Origin: Polaribacter porphyrae | GTDB lineage: Bacteria; Bacteroidota; Bacteroidia; Flavobacteriales; Flavobacteriaceae | Reading direction: 5' to 3' | Length of the DNA stretch: 64,000 nucleotides | Assembly: GCF_002954685.1 (NCBI RefSeq) | Contig: NZ_MSCN01000001.1 | Span: 2,657,554 to 2,721,553, forward strand | Shown here: positions 46,804-56,406 of the stretch, piece by piece | How positions within the stretch are numbered: position 1 is the first letter of the stretch | Layout: every line of letters starts with the position of its first letter | Notes under the pieces: generated by a model | Seen by the model: only the letters and a program-made list of their open reading frames with translations | Told to the model about the DNA's origin: nothing | Databases searched by the model: none | Program-made: the position numbers and the translations under genes

Positions 46804-47946
46804 TTAAAAGTTAAAAACAGCGTTTAATTTAGCTTCTAATTTTTCTGCTTTTGCATCTTCATCGATAGCAATAATTTTACCTTCTTTATCAAACAGTATA
46901 ACTTTTGGCAATGAACTTACTTCCATTTTTATAGCTTGAGAAGCTTTGAAACCTTCTGTTAAAATTGTATTCTTCCAGGGAAGACTGTATCTATTCTTCC
47001 TAAATGATTTTACGAGTTCATCATTTTTATCTAAAGAAATACTAACTACTTCAAAACCTTTGTCTTTATACTTATTGTGTAATATTTCAATATTTGGTAT
47101 TTCCTTTACACATGGCCCGCACCATGTTGCCCAGAAGTCTAAAAGAACAGTCTTACCTTTTAAGCTCTCTTTTGTTATGGTAAGGTTAGAATTATCAAAA
47201 TCTTGAAAATTGAAGTCTGGGATCTCCTTATTTAAAACAATTCTTCTATCTGAATCATCAATATGAAAAGTATTGTCTGCTACATTTTTATTAATTTCTA
47301 TTTTAGAAATTACATCTTCCCGTAAATATGCAGACTCTGGTATAGATCTGGTTATTTTTTTTGCAATCATATAACCATCAATATTTTCGTAATCTTCAAA
47401 AGTTTCGGTTTGCCAACCATAACCTGTTTTGGTTTCTTTAGAAACTAATAGAGTATTAACTTTATTAAATAAGTATACGCTATGATTAACCGTATCTGTT
47501 AATTTATAAAAATTTTCAAAACCGATTAATGTATCTGAGAGCACCAGGTTTTTCACATCGTTTTTAAGCTCAAAAACAGGGGATTTGTAAATTGGTTTGC
47601 TTGCTATATCTGTAAAGCCCTTACTATTCTCATTGTAGTTGATAATAATATTTTTTTCTGGTGAGTAAAATTCTGTCGAGCTTAGTTTTCCTTTGTTAAA
47701 GAGATCATTTCTTTGATGATATGGAAATTTATAGTATTGTTTATAGTCAATATCAGCTACTAAATTCCCGCTAATTTTAGTAACTCTTTTTAACTCTTTA
47801 ACAGTTAAATTTACATTGTTCCATTGATCACCATTTGAAGTTTTTTCAATGTTTAATGCTAATAGCTCTGTGGCATTTTTAGGTATCTCGTTATTATTGC
47901 ATCCATAGGCAAAAATCGTTAAGCATATAATTACTATTTTTTTCAT
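46804..47946 (-). CDS. TlpA-family thioredoxin lipoprotein
   Basis: About 380 residues from ATG 47946 (MKKIVIICLTIFAYGC); an ATG nine codons earlier is possible. The lipobox Cys is followed by a roughly 230-residue unique domain and then a TlpA/AhpC-TSA domain with FWATWCGPCVKEIPN (Cys276 and Cys279), SLDKNDELV and the cis-proline loop SSLPKVILFD. It reduces or oxidises periplasmic disulfides. It precedes dsbD by 51 bp, so the two probably work together. Confidence 0.9.
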   Translation of the reverse strand: MKKIVIICLTIFAYGCNNNEIPKNATELLALNIEKTSNGDQWNNVNLTVKELKRVTKISGNLVADIDYKQYYKFPYHQRNDLFNKGKLSSTEFYSPEKNIIINYNENSKGFTDIASKPIYKSPVFELKNDVKNLVLSDTLIGFENFYKLTDTVNHSVYLFNKVNTLLVSKETKTGYGWQTETFEDYENIDGYMIAKKITRSIPESAYLREDVISKIEINKNVADNTFHIDDSDRRIVLNKEIPDFNFQDFDNSNLTITKESLKGKTVLLDFWATWCGPCVKEIPNIEILHNKYKDKGFEVVSISLDKNDELVKSFRKNRYSLPWKNTILTEGFKASQAIKMEVSSLPKVILFDKEGKIIAIDEDAKAEKLEAKLNAVFNF

Positions 47947-48029
47947 AAGTACTGATTTTAAAATATTTAACACTGTAAATATGAAAAGTATAATATCTTT
48001 ATTGATTTAGAAACAGTTGAATTAACCCT

Positions 48030-48046
48030 ATAAACTGATGAACTGA
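48030..48046 (-). promoter_or_regulatory. Two adjacent LytTR-like half-sites
   Basis: On the minus strand TCAGTTCAT and TCAGTTTAT overlap by one base; both fit the LytTR consensus (T/A)(A/C)(C/A)GTTN(A/G)(T/G). They lie about 84-100 bp upstream of the TlpA start. Spacing of 8 bp is shorter than usual, so this is tentative. Confidence 0.3.
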
Positions 48047-48113
48047 CCTAAAAAACCTTTCTAGAGTTTTGTTTTATGAAAATCTAACGTGATTTAAAAA
48101 TAAATAGAATAGT

Positions 48114-48482
48114 ATGACAGAAGTTGAAAGTTTGATTTATCAGTCTGATGGTACTCAAAGAGCAATAATGTTATTTTTCCACCATATGCTTATAAATGAT
48201 TATGACTTAAATGATAAAATAACTTATAAAAATCCCTGTTATTATAAGAATAGTTGGATTTGTTATTTAAAACCTTTGAAAAATAAACTAGTGGAAGTTA
48301 CTTTCATGAGGGGGAATGAGCTATCAAATAATCAAGGGCTTCTAAAAAGTAATGGAAGAAAACAATTAAAAGGCATTATGGTTTCTAATATAAAGGATAT
48401 TCCATTAAATGCGTTTAGAGAAATCTTAAACGAAGCAATATTGTTAGATGAAACAAAACCATATAAATCTAAAAGAAAATAG
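48114..48482 (+). CDS. DUF1801 domain protein
   Basis: A 122-residue cytoplasmic protein. FFHHMLINDYDLNDKITYKNPCYYKNSWICYLKPLKNKLVEVTFMRGNEL matches the DUF1801 fold (YdhG-like), in which hydrophobic ligand binding is suspected. LLKSNGRKQLKGIMVSNIKDIP is the conserved C-terminal part. It is an isolated plus-strand gene facing away from the TlpA gene. Confidence 0.8.
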   Translation: MTEVESLIYQSDGTQRAIMLFFHHMLINDYDLNDKITYKNPCYYKNSWICYLKPLKNKLVEVTFMRGNELSNNQGLLKSNGRKQLKGIMVSNIKDIPLNAFREILNEAILLDETKPYKSKRK

Positions 48483-48503
48483 AGTACTGCGTAATAATTA
48501 TAT

Positions 48504-49505
48504 CTATTTCAATATTAATTCATAATAAATTAAGCCATTATCAGATGCTGGTTTTTCAATTATATTAAGTTCTATAAGAATGTCTGTTGTTTGTGTATAA
48601 ATAATATGATACCACCAAATAAAAAATTCTTCAAAAGACACTTCTTCATTGAAATTTAGTTCTTTGTATACTTCTTCAAAATATCTTTTATGCTTGTTTA
48701 ATATTTTAATGAGATCTGTTAAGAATAATTTAGGCATTTCATTGACAATTATGTTAAAATCGTTTTTACTAAATGAATGAACTAACTTATTTTTATAGTC
48801 TTTCCATCCTACATTTAAATCGTTTCTTGTATTACCATAAGCAGCTACAACAATAGAATCATTGCTAACTAGTATTTGATTTCCATAAATACCAAAAGAC
48901 TCAAACTTGCTATTTTTTTCTTTTTCTTGAATGGATAAATAATACCTACTACCATTTCTTAACGGACGTTGTTCCTTTAAAAAATCTCTTTCTACATTAG
49001 CTATTTGCACATTATCTAACAACACATTACTTATATAGAAAAGCGATAAATCTTGGAAACTGTAAGATTTTGAAGCGGTGGTTTTATTGTGTAATTTTTT
49101 TATTTCTAGAAGTTGACTTTCGATACCATTTGCTATTTCTTGCGATATAGCCTTACACTTCTCGTTTAATAGTTTGCCTCGCTCTAATGTTAAAATACCC
49201 AATTTAGGAATCAGTATTCCATCATCATTTTTAATTAATCCATTCTTTGTTAATGCGTCAATGTTCTCTTTAGTTAATTTATCGTTCCAATTAAGTTTAC
49301 TTGCTATTTTTTGAACAGGTATTTTGTAGTGTAAAGCCGTTAAAAAAATATGTATACTATCTTTTGCAAGACTAATTTTAGGGTTATTATTTCCTCTAGA
49401 TATTTGTTTTATTTCAAAATCTGAATTTAAAATCTCATCAATTGATTTTGTTTGCTTGGAGCAACTGCTTAATGATAATATGGCTATTATTAGAGTGAAA
49501 AGCAC
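48504..49505 (-). CDS. Lipoprotein of unknown function
   Basis: A 333-residue lipoprotein with lipobox SLSSC (Cys15). An early helical region resembles a winged-helix pattern (KIPVQKIASKLNWNDKLTKENIDALTKNGLI). The rest is mixed, ending IDILIELNIIEKPASDNGLIYYELILK. Family not recognised. It starts 1 bp after the alpha/beta hydrolase stop, so it shares that operon. Confidence 0.6.
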   Translation of the reverse strand: MLFTLIIAILSLSSCSKQTKSIDEILNSDFEIKQISRGNNNPKISLAKDSIHIFLTALHYKIPVQKIASKLNWNDKLTKENIDALTKNGLIKNDDGILIPKLGILTLERGKLLNEKCKAISQEIANGIESQLLEIKKLHNKTTASKSYSFQDLSLFYISNVLLDNVQIANVERDFLKEQRPLRNGSRYYLSIQEKEKNSKFESFGIYGNQILVSNDSIVVAAYGNTRNDLNVGWKDYKNKLVHSFSKNDFNIIVNEMPKLFLTDLIKILNKHKRYFEEVYKELNFNEEVSFEEFFIWWYHIIYTQTTDILIELNIIEKPASDNGLIYYELILK

Positions 49506-49506
49506 C

Positions 49507-50607
49507 TCATTCTTGTATATATTTATTAGTAGTTTCTTTCCATTTTTTTATAGACTTTGCTGTTGAAGCTTTGTTTTTCCTAGTAAAGTTGAGTAACGTT
49601 CTGTTAAATTTTTTAGGCTCATCTTTAAAGATTTTATGTCCAGAATTTTTAAAATATGCATACTTTGCATTAGGATGGTTTGCCTTAAATACTTCTGGCT
49701 TTTTATCTCCCCAAGTTAAGTCTTGTTTTCCTTCAAAAATTAATGTAGGAATAGGGCAGTTTTTAAATGCACCTCTAAAATCTAAATGCCTCATACTTTT
49801 GCTTACATCTCTATTAAAACTTCTATCATTAGTCCATTCATACAGAACACTTCTTATCATTTCCTCTTTTGTAGGCTTATAAAAGTTTTGGCGTTTCCAA
49901 TCACCATTTAGTGCGACATTGTATAAATATGCTTGTACATTAAGTTTACCGTTTCGCTTGTCTTCAAGAGCTTTTTGAGTAATAGCATCCATTCTTTCTT
50001 TTTCCTGCGTACTTATATATTTTTGTTGCTGACTTTTAAATTTTTCGCTTTTAAATACAGGATGCGAACTGCACAAGAGTAATGCAAGAATATTTTCCGG
50101 ATATTTAATTGCATAATACTGTGCTAACGCCCCGCCGTAAGAGTAACCAAAAACGATCCATTTTGATATTTTTAGCTTTATGCGAAGTCTCTCTAAATCT
50201 TCAACAGCTTGTTTTATGGTATAACCAGATTCTGGATTAAAATCTGAAAGTCCGGTACCGCGTTGATCGTAATAAATTATCTTATGTCTTTCTTTAAGTT
50301 TAGAAAACCATGGGTGAAAATAATGATGTGTACCTCCAGGACCACCATTAATTAAAATAATTGGAATTCCTTCACCTTCAATTTCAGTGTACAATTTTGT
50401 GCCACCGATGTCTACATGACTCTTATTCAATGAAGTAATATTATCGCATAATCGAGGAAGTGATGGTATACTATTGTAAATACTGTCTTCTATGTAAATA
50501 ACATTATCTAAAACAGTTTCCTTTTTTAGATTTTGAGATAACAGTACTTGAAACGGTATTGTTAAATAAATCAATATCTTTAATTTGCGAATAGATCTCT
50601 TCATCAA
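49507..50607 (-). CDS. Exported alpha/beta hydrolase (proline iminopeptidase-like)
   Basis: A 366-residue hydrolase with an export signal (residues 10-24). NGGPGGTHHYF and YYDQRGTGLSD are the oxyanion and loop motifs of proline iminopeptidases. The triad is Ser156 (GYSYGG), Asp296 (GKQDLTWG) and His324 (NSGHKIF). It probably removes N-terminal residues from peptides outside the cytoplasm. It lies 14 bp after the amidohydrolase gene, in the same operon. Confidence 0.88.
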   Translation of the reverse strand: MMKRSIRKLKILIYLTIPFQVLLSQNLKKETVLDNVIYIEDSIYNSIPSLPRLCDNITSLNKSHVDIGGTKLYTEIEGEGIPIILINGGPGGTHHYFHPWFSKLKERHKIIYYDQRGTGLSDFNPESGYTIKQAVEDLERLRIKLKISKWIVFGYSYGGALAQYYAIKYPENILALLLCSSHPVFKSEKFKSQQQKYISTQEKERMDAITQKALEDKRNGKLNVQAYLYNVALNGDWKRQNFYKPTKEEMIRSVLYEWTNDRSFNRDVSKSMRHLDFRGAFKNCPIPTLIFEGKQDLTWGDKKPEVFKANHPNAKYAYFKNSGHKIFKDEPKKFNRTLLNFTRKNKASTAKSIKKWKETTNKYIQE

Positions 50608-50621
50608 ATAAATTTTACCTA

Positions 50622-51923
50622 TTAATTATTTAGAGGAATAACCTTCCCATTTTTCATAACAAACTTGCATTGCTCTAGTAGTTTCGAATCTTTACTTAAA
50701 TCACCTTTTACAGCTATAATATCTGCAGTATATTTTTCTTTTAAAACACCAAATTTGTTTCTTGGTGTGTTAACAAGAAATGCAGCATTTTTTGTTGCAT
50801 ATTGTAATACTTTTTCTAGAGGAATACCTGCTTCTAACCACGCATACATAGATTTTTTAGCACTTTCTCCTCTTGAATGTGATATTTTGGAATAAAAATC
50901 TGAACCAAATGCTAATTTCACGTTGCTCTTGTAAAGTTTCATAAGGCTACTTTGTTGTCTTTTGGCACTTCTTTCTATTATTCCTTTTCTACGAGTAGAA
51001 TCGCTCATTCCGCTTTTTAAAAACATTTCATTGGATATTTCCTTATTAGAATATGTAGGAATAAGTGTTATACCTTTTTGTTTTATAAAGTTTAAAGTAC
51101 TATCTCTCATTATATAAGCATGTTCAATACTACATACACCTGCTTTTGCGGCATTCCAGATAGCTCTATCTGTTATAGCGTGTGCTGTTACTTTTTTATC
51201 ATGTCGTTTTGCCTCTTGTACAATTACTGCAAGTTCTTCTAAACTTAAAGTTGTTTTGTTTGGAATATTATCTGCATGAACTTTAATAAGATCTACACGC
51301 ATAAGCACATGATCTCTAACGGCTGCAATGGCTTCTTGTTTGTCATTAATAATTTGATAGTCTTTATGAGCTATGTCTTTACTATATGAAAACGATAATC
51401 CATATGCTTGTCCGCCTGTTGCTGCAATTCCTGGACCAGAGACAAACATTCTGGATCCTACTATTAACTCATTATCAATAGCGTTACGTAAATCTACATC
51501 AGCATATAAGCCTGAATTACCCAAATCTCTAATTGTTGTAAAACCTTCATGCAAATATGATTTTGCTCTTGAAGCTCCTTCTAATGCTCTATAAGCATCA
51601 CTTTTAGTAATAACATTTTTAGCTACTGTTTCACCAAAACCAAAGTAATTTGGGTGTAACTCTTCTTCTATCAATACATGCGTGTGCGCATCAATTAGTC
51701 CTGGTAATAATGTGGCTTCACCTAAATCTATAACCTTTGTTTTGCTTGCATCATAACTCAACTTGTTTCCAATAGCTTTAATTTTATTTTGTTGGACTAA
51801 AACCTCAATATAACCCCCAAATTCCCCTTTATCACTATCATAATGATAGTTTGCTTTTAAAAGGGTGTTTTGGGTATTAAGAGTAAAACCAATAAATAAA
51901 ATATATAGAGTAAAATATTTCAT
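50622..51923 (-). CDS. Exported metal-dependent amidohydrolase
   Basis: A 433-residue amidohydrolase with a signal peptide (MKYFTLYILFIGFTLNTQ). The metal site is complete: His80 and His82 (IDAHTHV), Lys214 (LIKVHAD), His248 (VTAHAI), His268 (IEHAY) and Asp342 (FGSDFY). The C-terminal KYTADIIAVKGDL closes the fold. It is similar in type to the enzyme at 3124-4668 but clearly divergent. Such exported members often act as Xaa-Pro or other dipeptidases. Confidence 0.88.
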   Translation of the reverse strand: MKYFTLYILFIGFTLNTQNTLLKANYHYDSDKGEFGGYIEVLVQQNKIKAIGNKLSYDASKTKVIDLGEATLLPGLIDAHTHVLIEEELHPNYFGFGETVAKNVITKSDAYRALEGASRAKSYLHEGFTTIRDLGNSGLYADVDLRNAIDNELIVGSRMFVSGPGIAATGGQAYGLSFSYSKDIAHKDYQIINDKQEAIAAVRDHVLMRVDLIKVHADNIPNKTTLSLEELAVIVQEAKRHDKKVTAHAITDRAIWNAAKAGVCSIEHAYIMRDSTLNFIKQKGITLIPTYSNKEISNEMFLKSGMSDSTRRKGIIERSAKRQQSSLMKLYKSNVKLAFGSDFYSKISHSRGESAKKSMYAWLEAGIPLEKVLQYATKNAAFLVNTPRNKFGVLKEKYTADIIAVKGDLSKDSKLLEQCKFVMKNGKVIPLNN

Positions 51924-51964
51924 AAATTTTAGTTAGTTGTATCTATTGTTATTGTGGTTTTTAA

Positions 51965-52948
51965 TTAATCATCAATTAATTCATTTAATTTGATTATTTC
52001 TAGTCCAGAATTATAATCCATCATATTTTCTATAGCTGCAATATGACCAGCACCAAGTAAAACCATGATTCGTTCATCTTTTGGCTCTATATATTTTAAG
52101 ATAAAGCCATACATGTTTAGATTTCTGCGAAGCCATTCAGAAGCAGTAAAAATTCCAATATTATTGTCTAATTTTCCTACTTTAGACATACTTGATAAAT
52201 ACAGGCTTAAATTTGCCTTTTTATTTTCTTTAGTATTTAAAAAAATAAGTATCTCTTTCAAGGATTTCTTCTCAGCTACTAACTTGTTGTATTGCTTTGC
52301 AAAATGTTGAAGTTTAATTTGTATTTCATTCATCAAACCCATTTGATTTTCTTGCTGAATCACTTTTACAATACTATCAAAAGGGAATTGAGTTCCATGA
52401 AAATCAACTCCGTAAACTCTCTTATGGTTCAATGATTTTGCGATGCGAAAACCTAATTGATAAATTTCATTTCGTTTATTATCGCCCCAATTACTTGTTT
52501 TATACAACTGATAAAGTGAATCCAATTTAGGTTGATAGTCTATTACTCTTTCTACGAATATCTTATCTGGATTAAATTTTTTGATTTTGGATGCAATTTC
52601 TTCGAGCTCCTTTTGGTACTGATTCGACAAAATATCAGGTTCATTAGTTTGTACTACATCATTTCCTTTTTGTCCATAGTTTGCCCAGTGAGAGACGCCA
52701 ATTAAAAGTGTTTTAATTGGTTTATTACTTTGATGCCCTTTTACTTTCGTTCTCTGTTTTTCATTAGCTCTTATAGTAGATTCACCTGATTGAGTGGCTT
52801 TAATCGTCGATTTGCCTAGTTGTTTAGATCTTACAGTTGATTTTTCAGTTTGAGTGGCTTTAATTATTGATTTGTTTTCTTGGGCTCGTGCGCTAAAAAC
52901 AAATAATATAGTTAGGGAAAGCACAATAAGATATTTCATAATTTTCAT
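51965..52948 (-). CDS. DUF5694 (TraB-like) exported protein with an N-terminal repeat tract
   Basis: About 327 residues from ATG 52948 (MKIMKYLIVLSLTILFVFSARAQ); the frame opens 20 codons earlier. A signal peptide is followed by five degenerate 10-residue repeats (52724-52873) and then the DUF5694 core: LLIGVSHWANYG, DIFVERVIDYQPK-like KIFVERVIDYQ, RVYGVDFHG and MVLLGAGHIAAI. GxxH motifs at both ends recall TraB/PrgY proteins, which may be metal-dependent peptidases. The precise role is unknown. Confidence 0.8.
   Translation of the reverse strand: MKIMKYLIVLSLTILFVFSARAQENKSIIKATQTEKSTVRSKQLGKSTIKATQSGESTIRANEKQRTKVKGHQSNKPIKTLLIGVSHWANYGQKGNDVVQTNEPDILSNQYQKELEEIASKIKKFNPDKIFVERVIDYQPKLDSLYQLYKTSNWGDNKRNEIYQLGFRIAKSLNHKRVYGVDFHGTQFPFDSIVKVIQQENQMGLMNEIQIKLQHFAKQYNKLVAEKKSLKEILIFLNTKENKKANLSLYLSSMSKVGKLDNNIGIFTASEWLRRNLNMYGFILKYIEPKDERIMVLLGAGHIAAIENMMDYNSGLEIIKLNELIDD
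52724..52873 (-). repeat. Five tandem 30-bp repeats in the DUF5694 gene
   Basis: The encoded units are KSIIKATQTE, KSTVRSKQLG, KSTIKATQSG, ESTIRANEKQ and RTKVKGHQSN, each 10 residues. They are basic and Thr-rich, with alternating hydrophobic residues that suit beta strands. They link the signal peptide to the core domain. Confidence 0.75.
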
Positions 52949-53073
52949 AAATAAATTAATAGTAAAACTATATAGTTGTGTTTTGATTACATAAAGTTTA
53001 ATCACCAACTTAAATTATTCAAACATCAAAAGTCATTAGAGAAGCTTTAATCCAACACATAAACATATAAGTT

Positions 53074-53700
53074 CTAAAGAATGGGCTTAAAAGATTCTAC
53101 GAGAAAAATCCATTGAATAATTGTGACTATAATAGCGCTTGAAGTAATCCAGTTATAATTATCACCTACACTAAATAGGTAGATAGCTAAAAAAAGTAAA
53201 AAACCAGAGATTATTAGCATTTTTGAATTCTGTTTTTGCCAAGTGTTGATTTTGAAATGTATGCCATTTTTAATTTCTAATCTAATCCACGCTACAATAC
53301 ATACTATTGATAAAAGTGCTGTTAATACAAGTATCCATATCGGAAATTCCCAATGCAATCCTTGTCCTTGAATGGTTGTGTCTTTTGATTGTAAAAACCC
53401 CATTACAACCAAGTAAAGGACTAATAAGTGCCACAATAATATCGTTATGTAAGAGTAAATTCTTGCTTTGACTCTGAAAGCAGAATACAAAAGAGAAACT
53501 GCTAAAGTAAGTCCTAAAACAAAAATCCAATAAGGACCATTTGCGCCTTCACCAGAAACGTTTAATATACCCCAATAATACTTATCAGGTTTACCAATAA
53601 TTCTCACCAATGGTAACCATGTAAAAAGAGATGTTATTATTGACCAAATGATAATTCCTTTGAATAAATAAAATTGTATGTTTAATAATTTAGGTTTCAT
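53074..53700 (-). CDS. Six-helix membrane protein, unknown
   Basis: A 208-residue integral membrane protein with six hydrophobic helices (for example GPYWIFVLGLTLAVSLLYSAF and FPIWILVLTALLSIVCIVAWI). No motif points to a function. It is first of the minus-strand group (membrane protein, DUF5694, amidohydrolase, hydrolase, lipoprotein). Confidence 0.6.
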   Translation of the reverse strand: MKPKLLNIQFYLFKGIIIWSIITSLFTWLPLVRIIGKPDKYYWGILNVSGEGANGPYWIFVLGLTLAVSLLYSAFRVKARIYSYITILLWHLLVLYLVVMGFLQSKDTTIQGQGLHWEFPIWILVLTALLSIVCIVAWIRLEIKNGIHFKINTWQKQNSKMLIISGFLLFLAIYLFSVGDNYNWITSSAIIVTIIQWIFLVESFKPIL

Positions 53701-54255
53701 AAAATCTAGATTCTTACAATAACTATTTTACACACATCTTAATTTGTCTTTTACTAATATTTTACTTCTGTACAGTAATTTATGTGGTATACTCAAATAT
53801 ATTTTTTTTTAGTCAATACTCAATAAGCTTTAATCATCAACTCAGATATTACATAGACAAACTCAAATATTTAATTTATAAAGTCAGTAGGGTGTGTGAA
53901 GTCTTTTTATATTTCACTATAATCCAAAATTATCTGGTCAAGAAAATGTGAGTACTATATTATCCTAATGTAACATTTTGAGTTTAAGTTAGTCCTTGAT
54001 AGTAGAGACTTGTTATTTCAGTTTATCTCTAAAAAGGACGACTCATCTTTTAAAAAAGGCCACTCGACTTATTTTATTTGCTGAAAAAATTGATGTAGAT
54101 TATTTTCGGATTTTAATTTAACCAAGTAAATGATTACTTAACCAAAAATTTAACTGATAGGATCTTATTTTACTTGTATTTGTAATTAATTTTAATTTTT
54201 AAAATGAGTCTTTTTTGTAGCTGCTTCATTTTAGGCTCAAGCTAGATATTTTTTA
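53701..54255. promoter_or_regulatory. 555-bp divergent intergenic region with direct repeats
   Basis: There is no gene here. Two copies of AAAAAGG(N)C(N)ACTC stand at 54032-54045 and 54054-54066, 22 bp apart (two helical turns, same face). This is the layout of paired sites for LytTR or AraC proteins, and such regulators are encoded on the right. No exact promoter consensus was seen. Confidence 0.4.
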
Positions 54256-55368
54256 ATGTTAAAAACTCTTTTGAAATTGACAGAAAATTCTTTTTTAGCA
54301 GGATTATTGTTTGGCCCTAAGCTACTCTTTTTGATTTTAGGAATACTTCATTCTATCAAAGGAAAAACTTTAGAATTAGCGTTAATCTGTTTTATATTAT
54401 TCACTTCGTATTTCTACCCATACAATGACTATAGTTTCATTGATACCTTTATAGGAAATTTACTTTTTGCTGATTATAGACAAGTACTTGTACTCCCATT
54501 ATTCTATATTTATTTACAAAAATGCACGTCAAAGATTGTATCTCTAAAAACTAAAAGCAAACCTTATTATGTTATACTAGTACCTTCATTAATTGTTTTA
54601 TCCTATATGATACTAAAGAATTTTATGGCTAAACAAAGTATGCCTCTTTTCATTAGTTATATTTTCTTGTTTACATGTTTAATATTGATAACATTTTTTA
54701 TAATTAAGTGTTTTCAATTATTAAATAAACTTAAAGATAAAGTCATTAAAAAGAAGTTTAAAAGATATAGGTATACTACTTATTTAATTTCAGGTTATTA
54801 TATTTCTCTGGCACTCATTTTATTAACCCCTTTAATACTAAACTTAAATAATTTGATATTAGATTATAAAAACGCAAGAGGGATTAATCCTAATGTGTTT
54901 ATGTGTGTTACCTTGATAGGTGATTTTTGTATCCTGTTATTTATGATATTAGAATTAGATAGTTTGAAGAAATACTTTTTAGGGGCTAAAATTAAAAATG
55001 AATTATATTCCATTGCAGATGATAGGAAAATGCAAGAAATAATCAGAGACTTAATAAGTCAAAAGAAATTTCTTGAAGCTGATTACGATATAAAAGAAAC
55101 ACTTATTAATGAAAATTTAAAGTATCATACGTTGAATTTATTCTTAAAAAGAGAGTACAACTGTACTGGGTTTAAACAATTTTTGAATTCTTTAAAAGTA
55201 AAAGAATTTAAAAGTAAATTATTGTCCAAAGAAGCCAAAAATTTTGATATAATTGGTATAGCACTAGAATCTGGTTTTCAATCTAAAGCTGCTTTTTATA
55301 GAAATTTTAAAAGAGAAGTTGGTATGACACCAACAGAATATCTCGAAAAAATCAAGAAATCTATTTAA
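54256..55368 (+). CDS. Membrane-bound AraC-family transcriptional regulator
   Basis: A 370-residue regulator. Seven or eight membrane helices fill the first 245 residues, without a TPR sensor. The C-terminal AraC helix-turn-helix (about 265-365) ends NFDIIGIALESGFQSKAAFYRNFKREVGMTPTEYL. It controls genes from the membrane, probably the following plus-strand unit or the divergent hydrolase group. A 176-bp gap separates it from the LytTR gene. Confidence 0.85.
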   Translation: MLKTLLKLTENSFLAGLLFGPKLLFLILGILHSIKGKTLELALICFILFTSYFYPYNDYSFIDTFIGNLLFADYRQVLVLPLFYIYLQKCTSKIVSLKTKSKPYYVILVPSLIVLSYMILKNFMAKQSMPLFISYIFLFTCLILITFFIIKCFQLLNKLKDKVIKKKFKRYRYTTYLISGYYISLALILLTPLILNLNNLILDYKNARGINPNVFMCVTLIGDFCILLFMILELDSLKKYFLGAKIKNELYSIADDRKMQEIIRDLISQKKFLEADYDIKETLINENLKYHTLNLFLKREYNCTGFKQFLNSLKVKEFKSKLLSKEAKNFDIIGIALESGFQSKAAFYRNFKREVGMTPTEYLEKIKKSI

Positions 55369-55544
55369 ATAGTAACTATACGTACTATGTGAAAATTACC
55401 TTGTTTCATTTTTGAAAAGTGAGACAAACTTTGTTGGCTATAGCTATCATTTAAGCATTCTTCTCTGTACATTTCAACATTATTACTTAAAAATGCAAAA
55501 GGTTGTTTTTTTAAGTAAAACGTTATTAATAAATCATTTAAAAA

Positions 55545-55898
55545 ATGTTTAAATTAAAGGAATACAAAACCCGATTTTTATTTAGATTTGGTAAAAGTCT
55601 AATACCTATAAAAATTGAAAATATCGCCTATTTTTTTAGGGATGAAATTGTTTTCGCTAGAACTATAGATGGCAATTCTTATCCTTTAGATGAGTCTTTA
55701 AATGAACTCCAAAAGCAAATTAATCCAAACGATTTTGTAAGAGTAAACAGACAACTTTTACTAAATGCGGACTCGATTTCAAAGCTCACTCCATACAAAC
55801 CCGGGCAATTAGAAATTCAATTAATTCCAGAATTTCATAAACCTATCTATTTAAGTCATGAGCGCTCAAAATGCTTAAGAGAATTTTTGAATGAATAA
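55545..55898 (+). CDS. Orphan LytTR DNA-binding domain protein
   Basis: A 117-residue protein that is a LytTR domain alone: RFLFRFGKSLIPIKIENIAYFFRDEIVFARTIDG, YPLDESLNELQKQINPNDFVRVNRQLLLN. No receiver domain, so phosphorylation does not act on it directly. It starts a run of five plus-strand genes and could regulate them itself or in response to a ligand. Confidence 0.85.
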   Translation: MFKLKEYKTRFLFRFGKSLIPIKIENIAYFFRDEIVFARTIDGNSYPLDESLNELQKQINPNDFVRVNRQLLLNADSISKLTPYKPGQLEIQLIPEFHKPIYLSHERSKCLREFLNE

Positions 55899-55911
55899 TA
55901 AATAAACTAAT

Positions 55912-56406
55912 ATGAAATTATCTCGAATACTTTTGGCATTAAACCTACTAATAACATTAGGCTTGTGTTTTGCTTTACTTAATAATAAACTAACTAAACC
56001 AGATTTTTCTAATGAAATTATTAAAGTAAGAGGCCTAGTTGTAGTTGGCTCTTCTGGTGTTGAAAGAGTTATTATTGGTTCACCATTACCAGACCCAACA
56101 ATTCATGGTTATAGAATTTCTCGTGGTGAAAATGCATCTATTTCTGGAATTATGTTATACGATTCTGAAGGACAAGAGAGAGGTGGATACGTAACTGACA
56201 ATAGTTATGGAAACGTTTTTTTGACACTTGATTCTAAAACACAACAAAATGCGCTATTTATAGCAGACCCTCTAGGAGGTGGTGCTATGCAAATATGGGG
56301 AAGAAATGGTAATAAAATTAGTCTCGCAGTGGGGGATGAAGATATCTACATGGACTTTATTAAGAATAACAAAGCATTAAAAATTAGGACAGATGAAAAA
56401 GAATAG
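55912..56406 (+). CDS. Membrane-anchored beta-repeat protein
   Basis: A 164-residue protein with an N-terminal signal anchor (ILLALNLLITLGLCFAL). A repeating strand pattern follows: IKVRGLVVVGSSGVERVIIG, GIMLYDSEGQERGGYVTDN, NVFLTLDSKTQQNALFIADP, MQIWGRNGNKISLAVGDE. The shape suggests a beta-sheet or helix made of short turns. Family known to me only as uncharacterised. It starts 13 bp after the LytTR gene and its end overlaps the next gene by 14 bp. Confidence 0.7.
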   Translation: MKLSRILLALNLLITLGLCFALLNNKLTKPDFSNEIIKVRGLVVVGSSGVERVIIGSPLPDPTIHGYRISRGENASISGIMLYDSEGQERGGYVTDNSYGNVFLTLDSKTQQNALFIADPLGGGAMQIWGRNGNKISLAVGDEDIYMDFIKNNKALKIRTDEKE

